A stretch of 64,000 nucleotides of DNA from Seminavis robusta (lineage: Eukaryota > Bacillariophyta > Bacillariophyceae > Naviculales > Naviculaceae). Position 1 is the first letter of the stretch, and each line of letters starts with the position of its first letter. The notes beneath the pieces were generated by a model. The model was not told where the DNA came from. It did not search any database and saw only the letters and a list, made by a program, of their open reading frames with translations. The stretch lies in the NCBI GenBank assembly GCA_903772945.1, contig CAICTM010000482.1:1-64000 (forward strand), in the 5' to 3' direction. The position numbers and the translations under genes were made by a program. This document shows positions 10,926 through 21,500 of the stretch, in pieces.

Positions 10926-12283
10926 TCTTATTCGTCTTCTTGGTTGAGTGAAGTTAGGTAAGAGATTTCGTACAGTCGTAACTTGAGTTATTAGATATCT
11001 TACTTTCGCAAAGCCAGCTTTATTGTGATTTGATTAAATTTTGACTTGATGTGCTTGTTGCTTGTTGCTTGCTTTCTCATTCAACAAGATTCTTTTAGGC
11101 TTCTCCACGAGAAGGAAAGCGCGGGATGGATGACCGCCATCGTCTACAAGACTTCATTCGTACCCTTTACCCTCCAACAAACGCTCTATGATAGTCTATC
11201 CTAACGAACACCAAAAGGGCGCCCTTCGCTCTGACACTTCCACTTGCTATCTATAGCAGATCTCGTGCCTTCAGCTGTGGTACAGTACACGGGACCTGCC
11301 AAGATAGCCACCACATGTGCTCTTCAAGGATACTTAGAAAACCCACACATTGTCACTTAGGCAACAGGCGCTCACTCCAATCTAAGTACGCTTCAATCTT
11401 CAACCGTTGCAAACGTCTTTCTCACTATCTTAGGTATAGCCGGATTTCCAAATTTTCGTCGAACGACAGTCCCTCTCGCGTCTCATCTATCTTCCCACCA
11501 AAAAAGAAAATTAGATCGCAACAGCTGCAGGCAAGAACTTTTTGGTTGCTTCTGGAAGTTTCTACAAGCAATTCCGTTGACAGAGAGGGAAACTTTATCA
11601 TGAATGTCTAATAATCGAATCGAATCTATGCTACGGCAGTACTCTATGCAAAGCAGTAGTATGCAGGGGCTTGCGGGAGGAAGCCATGAATGGTTAGCTG
11701 GCCAGCTAGCTAGCTAGCTAGCTACTAGCTAGAAGCAATGCATTGGCAAAGAGTGCTCGCTTCGTAGTTTTTTATCCTATCTGCTGTCTGTGGTAGCTAG
11801 CTAGCTAGCCAGTGCCCAACCAAGCCTTTTGCCCAACAGGAAGCAGCAGTGGAAACATACCGTGCAGTATGCATCGTATCGTATCTTATCGTATCGTATC
11901 GTACATGTAAGAGCGGCCGCATGTGTAGCCGCAGCAAAGAAGACACAATATTCGCTCAGCCAGCACGGCCTGGCTGGTTTGTCTTTGTCACCACCAACAT
12001 AGCGCCGAGTGGCTATGTAGCTAGTAGCTAGCAATTCGGAACAAGCAGGGAAACTGAATAACTCTAGCTAGCTAGTAGCAGCAAGCAAGGTCATCCAACA
12101 ACCTGCCTATCCTTGGTATCACGTGATTCGATTCCAGCATTCAACCAATCATTCGGAACAAGCAATCAAAGCAAGTACAAGCAATTCCTATCAAGGGATG
12201 CTGGCTATTAGCTAATAGCCAGCCAGCATAGCTAATAGCCAGGACAAGCACCGTGCAGCCAGGAGCGGATTGAAGTACATGTA
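10926..12283. other. Intergenic, CTAG arrays and a 24-bp palindrome
   Basis: No gene recognised. The stretch holds CTAG arrays at 11701-11735 and 11795-11812, a (CGTAT)n-like tract at about 11874-11905, and a perfect 24-bp palindrome at 12200-12223 (TTAGCTAA centre). Confidence 0.55.
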
Positions 12284-12312
12284 AGACTGGGCCAATAGCA
12301 GGGTCGGCAATG
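12284..12312 (+). repeat. Left terminal inverted repeat of the transposon
   Basis: Begins AGACTGGGCCAATA. It pairs with 15136-15164; the outer 14 bases are identical and about 9 of the inner 13 match. Confidence 0.85.
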
Positions 12313-12611
12313 GCGTCTGTACGTCGCCGAGGGAACCCGGATTTTGACCATATCTCGAAAGTAGGCTTTTTATTAAAAATATAAAATCTCCGCTATCCAG
12401 CAATGTAGATGTTGATATAGTCCGACGGGCAGAAGCTAACGTTTTAGCTTAGTTACGCAAACGACAGGCTCGACGCCTTCCGAGAGGCTAGCGTTCCAGC
12501 CAATCGACTCAACCAAAATCGAGTCGAAAGAGCTTGGGACTGCGAGTCACGTTTCGATTTCGACTCTTTCTTTCTCACAAATTGCGTCCATGGTGGCAGA
12601 AAAAGTCGACC

Positions 12612-14988
12612 ATGGCCGAAGAAAACACCCCTGAACGGGGCGGTACGCCTCCTGTTGCCCCTACTAGATTGTTCAGGAGCCCTGTGGCCAAGCTTAGTTC
12701 CAAGATGGCGAAGGATCTGGAGGAAAACGAGGGTGATAGCCTTGATAATCTCGTGGAATACGTCAATTCTGCCCTGGCGAAAACAGTCTGTTTTGACCTG
12801 GTCAACAAACCTGGACGTGCTACAAGTTGCACTTGCCTACACGATCTGCAAGAACAGATAGATGACGACGATATTCACTCCTGTGCGAAGGCACTGTTCT
12901 TGTTCTGCAAGTTGGACTATGCAGAAAGAAAGAGAATGGTGAAAGAATGGATCCGCTCTGGATTGGCCGCACAACTCATGTTCCAAGGACTTCATCGTGA
13001 AAGTTCAACAAGAGTTTTCCTTTTACCTGGTTCGACAACAAGGTTGATTTGCAGGAACGCTCTATGCCAATTGATTGGTTATGGACAGAAGGCGTGGAAG
13101 GGAGTGGTCAAGCTTGTCAAATCCGGTGATGATCCTGTCCACGGATTGAAGAACAAGCCCGGCAACAAACTGAACAGTAGATCGCTCGACCATATGAATG
13201 AGTTCTTCTCTTCAATGAAAGAACATGCTCTTCCCCGTGCAACCAAGATTGTCCGGACAGAAATGGTTGATGGGTTGAACACGGCAATTGAACTTCGAGA
13301 GGAAGAGAAAGATGTTGTCGAATTGCCATCTTCAATGACAAAGCGGTGTCTGTACAACCGATTCATAGGAGAGCTTGGATGGAAAATCAAGTGGGACAAC
13401 AAGGGGCGCCTGTTGAAGAAGGTTGAAATCCCTGACAAAGAACAGAAAGTTACTGCTTCTCAGTTGCCATCGTGGAGCTCCTTTCGACGTTTCTGGAAGA
13501 AGGAATACCCAAAGCTTGTTATTCAGAAGCCAAGTGCCGACATCTGCGACCAGTGCTATGTCTTTGCCAATAAACACAAGTACTGCGAACGACATGCTCC
13601 TGCTGCAGCAGAGAAGAAGAAAAACAACAACAAAGATAATGAAGAAGATTCTGATGACTCTGATGCAGAAGAGTTGGAGTTTGAGAAAGCACTGACCATG
13701 GTTGATCCCTATGCCGACATTCAGGAAAGGTTTGATGCCATCAATGCCATGGAGGATTCTGTAATGTAGGCGTCGATGCATGTTGAAATGGCACGACGGC
13801 AGAGAGCTCTCTTCAATCTCAAGAAGGAAGAAGCTTTGCGTGACACAGACAAAGAGTGGGACCAGCGAGTGTACACTTATGTTTGCGATTATGCGCAGAA
13901 CATTGATGTTCCACACTTTGGACAAGAGCAGCCTGGCGAGACCTACTATCTTTCCCCATTGTGGGCCTATGTATTCGGTGTGGTTGATTGCTCGCTGAAC
14001 CATCTCTATGCATTTACTTATATAGAAGGAGAAGGACAGAATGGCGGCAACAATGTGGCAAGCCTTCTGGCGCAACTACTGATTATGGATGGCCTTGTGA
14101 CGACTGGTGGAGGTCTTAGGAGAGATGACCAACACCACCACCCAGTGCCGGAGATCAACTTCTTCTTTGACAACTGTCCTGGACAGAACAAGAACAGAAT
14201 GGTGATCCGGCTACTCTTTATGCTGGTCAACAGAGGCATCTGCGTCAAAGCCCGCGCTACTTTCCTTATCAAAGGGCATACAAAGAATGACTGTGATCGG
14301 ATGTTCAACCTTATGAAAAAGGAATACAGAACAGTAAGATGGCTATGGTTCGTCTTCTCATGAAAACCTGAAATTGAAACTGTCTCACCCACTGCCTTTC
14401 CAGTCAAACGTCTTCACTCCAGAGGATCTTATTGCTTCTATGCGTCGGGATGATGTCACTCCAATCCGTGTCAAGGAAAAGGAAGACTTCTTTGATTGGG
14501 ATAAGTATCTCGATCAGTACTGGGCTCCAGTCAAAGCTGTATCAGAACATCACTGCTTCGAAGTGGATGGTACAAGGAGCATGCATCATATGTTTGTCAA
14601 GCCGTTCGATGGAGCCAAGGAAGAGGCCCAGCTACTCACTCGATTGAAGTTTCGTCCCAAGGAATGGAGGAAAGCTCACAAGAATCAAGACTGGAGTGTC
14701 TTCAAGGAGCCGCTGACCTTGGAACATGGACCAGCCCACTTAGAACCTCCTGGAATTCCCGACATCAAGTGGCAGGAGCTGTATGACAAGTGGCGCAAGC
14801 TGATACCACTAGACAAGAGAACAATCAAGTGGTTTAAAGAAGACCCGGGAGTAGAACGTCGAGCGAAGGTTCAAGCCAATTCGAAAAAGGCCAAAGCTAC
14901 CAGGAGGCAACGTACAGCTACTAAGGTGTCAGCAGCTGAAGCAGCCACTATGGCTACTGCGCCAACTGAAGTTAACAACTCTATCTAA
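12612..14988 (+). CDS. DDE-like transposase (DUF7869-like), one in-frame stop
   Basis: Coding runs from ATG 12612 to 14333, then 14404-14988 after an intron of 70 bp (GTAAGA...TTTCCAG, phase 0). About 767 residues are expected. A Cys/His cluster (CDQCYVFANKHKYCERH) looks like a zinc-binding knuckle. The likely catalytic core follows: VFGVVDCS (first Asp), FFDNCPGQNKN (second Asp) and GHTKNDCDRMFN (third acidic residue), as in RNase-H-fold transposases. An acidic linker (NEEDSDDSDAEE) separates the two parts. A single TAG at 13767-13769 interrupts the frame between AMEDSVM and ASMHVEMARRQ, and coding composition continues unchanged on both sides. The copy is therefore either inactivated by one stop or read through. 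A basic Lys/Arg-rich tail (KKAKATRRQRTA) could bind DNA. Confidence 0.75.
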
Positions 14989-15135
14989 ATAGTTAACAAC
15001 TATAGCCATTGTGGCAGTCTAATGTAAGTATAACAGTGGCAATGACATGGTATTGTTGCCTTTTTTGCACCATCTAACTTCTTTCGCGTTTATCTCGACT
15101 TGCCTATCCCGCGGAAAACGGACGACGGACAGAAA

Positions 15136-15164
15136 AGTTACCGTCCTTTTTATTGGCCCAGTCT
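15136..15164 (-). repeat. Right terminal inverted repeat of the transposon
   Basis: Ends ATTGGCCCAGTCT, the reverse complement of the left end, and is followed by TA. It lies only 5 bp from the stop codon of the adjacent ankyrin-repeat remnant. Confidence 0.85.
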
Positions 15165-15169
15165 TATTT

Positions 15170-15745
15170 TCAAACAGCCCGGCCCAATTGTGCACCTAAC
15201 TCCTTTTCCGGGCATCCATTGTCCCGGGCCCATTGCTCTACTTCATGATGCACGCTACTTTTCGCGAGCCCAATAGTGAATGCATCCCATGGGCAACCAT
15301 TTTCACGCGCCCATCTTAGTATTTCCAAGCTTCCAGCTCCAGCAGCAGACGAACAGGAAGATTCGTCGCATGGACAACCATTCTCTCGGGCCCACTTCAA
15401 AATTTCCAATTCAGCTGCAGCAGCATACGAACAGGTCCGTTCGTCCCACGGACAACCATTCTCTCGGGCCCACTTCAAAATATCCAATTCCCCAGCTTTA
15501 GCAGCGTTTGCACAGGTCTCTTCGTTCCACGGACAACCATTCTCTTGGGCCCACTTCAAAATATCCAATTCCCCAGCTTCAGCAGCGTTTGCACAGGTCT
15601 CTTCGTCCCACGGACAACCATTCTCTTGGGCCCACTTCAAAATATCCAATTCCCCAGCTGCAGCAGCAGCGGAACAGCTATATTCGTTCCATGGGCAACC
15701 ATTCTCGATCTCGGGCCCACTTCAAAATCTCGAATTTCCCAGCTC
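15170..15745 (-). pseudogene. Truncated ankyrin-repeat gene copy
   Basis: The frame 15170-15700 (minus) encodes about six repeats of the type LDILKWAQENGCPWDEETC, closely related to the intact gene at 16450-17880, and ends EVEQWARDNGCPEKEL. There is no start codon or F-box-like N-terminus. Near 15710 a 5-bp insertion (CGAGATCGAG where other units have CGAGAG) shifts the frame. Upstream of it one more repeat (AAGAGKFEILKWAR) is visible in the other frame, and the similarity stops at about 15745. This is a partial, broken duplicate of its neighbour. Adjacent repeats at 15480-15640 are almost identical in DNA, which indicates recent internal duplication. A transposon end lies 5 bp beyond its stop codon. 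Confidence 0.75.
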
Positions 15746-16449
15746 CAGCCGCTTCATCACACGTACATGTACGTACGAAGGAGAAGAGTTTAATTGGCTT
15801 CACGCTGTGGGTGCTCTGCGGTATAGCGGTGAGGTACCGTTACCAGTACCAGCATACCAGGTACTAGTACCCGTATGGGGTCGGTGTGCACTTCAGCAGA
15901 AGCCACGGGAACACGATCTTGACACAATTCAAGCCCCCTGTTGCCATCGCTTGAAAGCCCTGACTTGAGTACTGTCGCAATGCCATTGCCGCCATTGGAG
16001 CGTTTCGATAGAGGGGTGGCATAGAGGGATGAATGAATACTTGGTTGATCTTTCTCAATCCATTGGCGCAAACACCAAACTGATCTCGTCTCGTCTCGCC
16101 CCATAGAACACAAAGCTGGCTGCGGAGATAAAACACACAAAATACCAAAACACACTCACGGATCCATCCCATCGAGTGGAGGCATGGATCTAGTGTCATA
16201 TTGGGTTGACCCAACCAACTTTTCTCTTGGCTACAGATACACTACTTTCATAGTGGCAGCTTGATCTTGCCGCTTTAGCTTGCTAAAACGAGGTTAGATT
16301 TCTTTGGGAAGGCAAGACACAGCTACTAAATTGGTCTGAGTACACTTTCAACCAGCTCGTGACCTACTTGTGCTCTACACGGGTACGCCTCGGGTTGCTA
16401 CTTTGTTTCCTCTCCTGATAGCCCATCCGAATCGAAATCGGAATGCTGA
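15746..16449. other. Intergenic between two ankyrin copies
   Basis: No gene recognised. Open frames at 15790-16214 (minus) lack any motif. GTACC-type words lie at 15834-15874. Confidence 0.5.
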
Positions 16450-17880
16450 CTAGCTAGAATCAGAAGGATACTCCCATTCCAGTGGGCATCCATTGTCTCG
16501 GGCCCATTGCTCAACTTCATAATGCCCATTATCATTTGCGCTCCAAATAGTGTCTGGTCCCCATGGACAACCATTTTCGTGGGCCCATCTTAGTATTTCC
16601 AAGTTCCCAGCTCCAGCAGCACTTGCACAGGTCCCTTCGTCCCACGGACAACCATGCTCTCGGGCCCACTGCAAAATTTCAAACTCCCCAGCTGCAGCCG
16701 CTCCATAGCATGTCTCTTCATCCCACGGGCAGCCATTCTCATGGGCCCACTTCAGCAACTCAAAGTGACCCAACCGAGCAGCAATGTAACAGGTATCTTC
16801 ACACCAAGGCCGTCCAGTCTCATGGGCCAACTTGAAAATCTCCAACTCACCACCTTCAAGAGCAGATTCCATTGTCTCTTCATCAACTTCCCAAGGACAT
16901 CCGTTTTCGTATGCCCATTTCAGTACCTCATAGTGACCATAATTAGCAGCTCTCCAGCATGTCGATCCATCCCAAGGACAGCCATTTGTATGTGCCCACT
17001 CTAGAACACCCAAATGACCATTCATGGCAGCCTCTGCACAAGTCTCTTCATCCCAAGGACATCCATTTTGATGTGCCCATATCAAGGCATCCAAATGACC
17101 ATCTCCAGCTGCTGCAGCACAAGTACGCTTATTCCATGGACAACCATTATCTCGAGCCCATTTCAGAACCACCAAATGACCATTCCCAGCGGCCGCGGCA
17201 CAAGTATGCTCGTCCCATGGACAACTATTTGCACGTGCCCATTTGAGGATCTCCAAATGTCCATTTTGAGCAGCATGGGCGCATGTCGTTGCATTCCATC
17301 GACAGCCATTTTGACGTGCCCACTTGAGGATCTCCAGATGACCTTCTTTGGCTGCAAAGAAACAGGTACGCCGATCCCATGGACAGCCATTTTCACGTGC
17401 CCATTTGAGGAGCTCCAAATCGCCCCGAGACGCAGCTTGGGCGCAAATCTCTTCGTCCCATGGATATCCGTTGTGGCGGGCCCACTGAAGAAGCCGCAGA
17501 TTCCCCGTTTTAGCTGCAATACTACAGGGAAGAGAGAGAATCGAGGCGGAAACGTCGTGATTTCCGCGTTCCCAGTACTGGGCACATGACACGTTGAAGA
17601 ATGCGGCAGTGTAGGATGTTTCTGTACAAGTCGCTGCGCGGTGGTAAGGATGATAGCTGCATTTCACTCGAAGACAAGGGTCCTCCACGGAAGCAAAACA
17701 AGCTTTGTAGAGTTGATTGAATTTTTTGTTGACGGCACCCACGAATGCATACTGTCCAATACCTAAACAAGGAAGGATATTGTTGATCCAGATGTCATCC
17801 TTATCCAACAACTGGTCAATGGGGGCTTCATTTGGCAATGGCTGCTCTCTCGGAGGAGTTCCTGGAGCTGTAGATGGCAT
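16450..17880 (-). CDS. Ankyrin-repeat protein with F-box-like N-terminus
   Basis: Single exon, about 476 residues, starting at ATG 17880. The N-terminus (DDIWINNILPCLGIGQYAFV and GAVNKKFNQLYKACF) resembles the F-box-like/helical head seen before such repeats in diatoms and giant viruses. About 13 repeats follow, each near 26 residues, with the pattern GHLEILKWARENGCPWDxxTCxxAA. One repeat (EGGELEIFKLAHETGRPWCE) is divergent. Such solenoids bind protein partners, and the head may tie them to ubiquitin ligases, but that is inference. It shares its strand and most units with the broken copy 700 bp away, pointing to local tandem duplication. Confidence 0.8.
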   Translation of the reverse strand: MPSTAPGTPPREQPLPNEAPIDQLLDKDDIWINNILPCLGIGQYAFVGAVNKKFNQLYKACFASVEDPCLRVKCSYHPYHRAATCTETSYTAAFFNVSCAQYWERGNHDVSASILSLPCSIAAKTGNLRLLQWARHNGYPWDEEICAQAASRGDLELLKWARENGCPWDRRTCFFAAKEGHLEILKWARQNGCRWNATTCAHAAQNGHLEILKWARANSCPWDEHTCAAAAGNGHLVVLKWARDNGCPWNKRTCAAAAGDGHLDALIWAHQNGCPWDEETCAEAAMNGHLGVLEWAHTNGCPWDGSTCWRAANYGHYEVLKWAYENGCPWEVDEETMESALEGGELEIFKLAHETGRPWCEDTCYIAARLGHFELLKWAHENGCPWDEETCYGAAAAGEFEILQWAREHGCPWDEGTCASAAGAGNLEILRWAHENGCPWGPDTIWSANDNGHYEVEQWARDNGCPLEWEYPSDSS

Positions 17881-18530
17881 GATGTTGTCAGCTGCTTGCT
17901 TGGTGAGGTGGTGGCAGCGGCGGTGGATATAGACTGAGACCAAAAGTCAGCAACAGAGAGAGTGCTGAGTGCTGGGCGGCCAAAGCCAGAGAGCGTCATT
18001 GGTTGTACAGGCGTACCAAAAATGTGCTTCGGTACTGCGAAAGTTAAGGTAATTATAGGGTTAATGCTACAATTTACTCTGCGATTTTAATAGAGAATAA
18101 TATTTACCGCATCTACCATATTTCCAAACCAAGGGTACCGTGGAGCTGGCCAACGCGCAAGGCCTCACATTCTTGTGCACATTTTGCCACCCTTTTTCCT
18201 TTGGCCAAACCTGTTGGCTCCTTTTGTTGATTCGCTGGCTCGAGCAGGTAGCTATTGGCTAGCAAAAAGCAGCATCTTGACACACCCAGCCACTTGTTTG
18301 AGCCCACCCGATGCGACGGGAAAGATAGTGGGAATGGAAGACAGAAAGAGCGAGCATGGCATTTCCAGCATGAGGCCTGGGGAAGATTCGATTCCAAGCT
18401 GGGTTTGTCCGAGAAGCAAAATTGGGGATCCAGTCAAGGGAAGAGAATTGCTTCAATTCTAGCACGGACCGCAACCATCAATCGGCTCCTTCGCCACGAT
18501 CAGGGCACTCTAAAGTCGTTACCTAATCTA
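17881..18530. other. Intergenic spacer
   Basis: No gene recognised between the ankyrin gene start and the VPS50 stop. Short open frames on both strands at 18113-18683 overlap one another and show no motif. Confidence 0.5.
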
Positions 18531-21500
18531 CTAGTAAAGATCTTCGTCCGTTTTGTCCCGGGGTTCATCTTCAAACATCTTCTTGACCAGCTCAACCGCC
18601 TCTTCCATAGATGCGCCATCCTTACCACCATTCTCACTCCCCCGATAGGCATTCGTAACCAAACTAAGACAATGGTTCAGTGAGTAGTGTTCGTGGTTTT
18701 CAATGATCCAGGCCATGACGTCCTGTGAAAACGAAGGTGAGAAACCCATACTATTCAGCAAACAACTCGAGCTCCACCAGACGTTACCTTCTTGGGATAG
18801 TAAAAAACCTTGATGAACGTATCTACACGGTTTCGGCTCGTCAAGTTTGGCTTTGGAGGGGCGGGGTACTCCACTTGGTATTCGAGTCGCTCCATTACAG
18901 CCGAGGGTTGGATCCCAGCTGAAAAGGATGCCAAGTCCATGTTCATTTGGGCTCTACCTTCCGTCGAACAATATGGAATCCGTGCAAAGCCATCTAGCAA
19001 GCATACGTACCCCCCTTCAATCATGTGTTCCCAGATCGATTTCCGAACGCCATCAGGGAGCTTGTTTGGCGAGATGCTCAGCGCCGCCCAAATACAAGCA
19101 CATCTGCTGGCGAGTGATTCGATGTATTCATTCGGGTGTTCATTCAACTTGCACTCTTCCCAGCCCGGACCAACCTGTATCACCTTTGCACCAATGAAGA
19201 AGGTAAAGATGAGACGAATCTTGGCTCGCGACTCCGGACAGGTGCATGTCAACCTGAAACAATCATTGGCACAAGACATACCTCAGAGACCACACGCCGT
19301 GCCATAATGGCCCGCATTGTGGAGACCTTAGAGGCAAGCTGGATCAGTTTTGAAACCGTCTTTAATGCCGCCTCTTTGTAGTGTTCGAGAGTGGAGAGAT
19401 CACTACAATGTGCTCTACCACTTCGTGACTCGCAAAGTTTCTTCCTTGCCACCACACAAGTCGCATCGAGCAATGCTGCAATTCCCAAACAGCTCCACGC
19501 TGCTCCCATTCGTTTCTCCAAGTTGCTAATGGCTTTGACGACAAATCTGTCATCCTCTTCCTCAGAACTGCTGCCGTTGTTGTTAGAAGATGGTGTCACA
19601 GTGACAGGGTCCGTAATCCATTGGTCAACCTTGTCCAAGAGTACAATGTCTCTGAGGGTGAGCTGGGCTCTCTCGATAAACGCGCGAGTGGATGTCAAAC
19701 TGGAAGAATCGCAAAACAGCGGTGCACACAAGTCTGCTTCCAAGGTTGCAGGCAACTCTATGGATTGCATTGAATTCCGTCGCCTTCCACTGAGAGATGA
19801 GCTGCTGGATCGCCTTCTAAAGCCGAACAACGGAGGTGATGACGGCGGTTTGTCGGATTTGCCTGGTGAGGACATTGGAAGATGCGGCTGTTGATTCAAT
19901 TCGATCAGAGAAGGACGATCTAGTCCCAAGATGATTCGTTCAGTGCTTGCACTGCCGACACAGATGCGAAAAACTGTTGTGAAGTAGAGATCGCACAGGT
20001 TGGCAAAAACAACGCTGACGTCTTCAGTAACAAGCGGAAGCTTTCCCATGATCACCAGAAGACGAGCAATCCGCGTGAAGAAAACTTTCGCCAAACTCTT
20101 GGATGCCAGTCTTGTGAACGATGAAGCTTCCTCCCCTCCAGATGATAGGAACTCATTTATCATTTTGTAGACTTCAGTGTCACCATGAGGTATTCTTGTG
20201 CTTGGCTCGCTTTCATCTTGGCGCGCAGGTTCAGACAAGGGGGGTTCCTTGTCCCCAACAACGAGAAAAGGATTGGCAGCAGCACTTTTCTGCTGATCAC
20301 CAGCGAAGAGGGATCTTCGACACGTCTTGGCACATCGAGTAGGAGTGATCGACTCATTGATTTCGCGGGATGAGTCCAAGATGGCTCCGATAAGCAACTG
20401 CGAAGTAAGAATAATGAGACAGACAAAGTGATTCAGCATCGCCCCCCTGCTAAACTTAGTCAAGACGTACCGTTGGAAGTACTGGTCGCGCTTCCGACTG
20501 AGCCAATTTGGATGATTTTTCGAATTCAGAAAGTTGTTTCAATGCAACCATTTCCCAGTTTTCTTGGCTCAGACTAGATCCTAACGCGTTCATGGCTTCG
20601 ACATGAACGAACCGCAGATGTTTTCGAAAGACGTCACAGAGTTTCTCTTTTAGGTCTCCGTCGATGTCGCATGGGCTGCTCATCGCATGGGAGTCAGTAT
20701 GGAATCGAGACCTGAGCGACGAGAACTGTTCTGTTAGCTTCAACAGGTTGTGCATTTCTTCAAGGTGGAGCCGCCATTTGAGTTCTCCCGAGGTCGGATC
20801 TTTGAAGAAGCTCTCGTGCGAGGCAAATTGCAAGTATTCCTCTAAGCACTGGATCAACACGCCTTCGCAGCGCTTCCAAAGAGTTTCACGTGTCTGCATC
20901 CATGCGAGCCGAATAGAATCCACGGAGCGTTCTTTTTGGTCGCAAGTGTTGTCGATTTCGTCAGCACCTAAGTCGCATATCTTCTGGTCTTGCGGGTTGT
21001 CATGCTGTGCAGTATCGTTTTTTTCTTCCTTTCCTTCATCTCTTGATGATGAAACGGTAGAGACGTCGAGTTTCTTTATAAGACGTTCGTGCCATTGGCC
21101 GATCATGTGGTGGGCATACAGGACGTCGGCAAGGTTGTGGCACACTCGGTGATACACAGGCAGCAGATAGGCACTGGTTTTCTCCCAATCAAACCGAATG
21201 ATGACCAAATTGTGCGTGATGGTACGTAGCTTTGCGGCATCTCCCCAGTCCTGTTGGATCTCATAGGCCAGCTGGGTCAACTCACGTTCGAATTCGGAAT
21301 CTGTACTTGAGGAGCCGTCTGGCTCGTCGGCGGAGGTTAGGGGATCCAGCAATGCCGCAGCAAAAACGCGATCCGCTTCATAGCACAGAGCTTCCAACAT
21401 TGTTTGTGGCCATGACTTGGCCGGAGCCAGCGAGGCCGGTGTGTTGCTTTTGTGTTCTTCGTCTGCCCGGTCTCGATTATCTTTCCCGTCCTCTTCCCCA

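Larger units (their letters stand above)
12284..15164 (+). mobile_element. DNA transposon with TIRs and DDE-like transposase
   Basis: The ends carry inverted repeats. The left starts AGACTGGGCCAAT at 12284 and the right ends with its reverse complement at 15164. The match is perfect for 14 bp and weaker to about 29 bp. TA flanks both ends (12282-12283 and 15165-15166), consistent with a TA target duplication. The element is 2,881 bp and encodes one gene in the plus direction, with a 70-bp intron. It is a plain cut-and-paste type by structure. The superfamily is uncertain; the transposase resembles the DNCxGQNKN proteins (DUF7869-like) found in oomycetes, arthropods and algae. The clear TIR and long open frames suggest a fairly recent insertion. 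Confidence 0.8.

Noticed and set aside
13761-13802. Tiny intron removing the TAG in the transposase
   Set aside because: At 42 bp it would be far shorter than the introns inferred here, and it would delete sequence that looks coding (MHVEMARRQ).
15276-15968. 230-residue plus-strand frame with repeated HGQPFSRAHFKISNS
   Set aside because: It is the complement of the ankyrin repeat units; the periodicity comes from the minus-strand gene.
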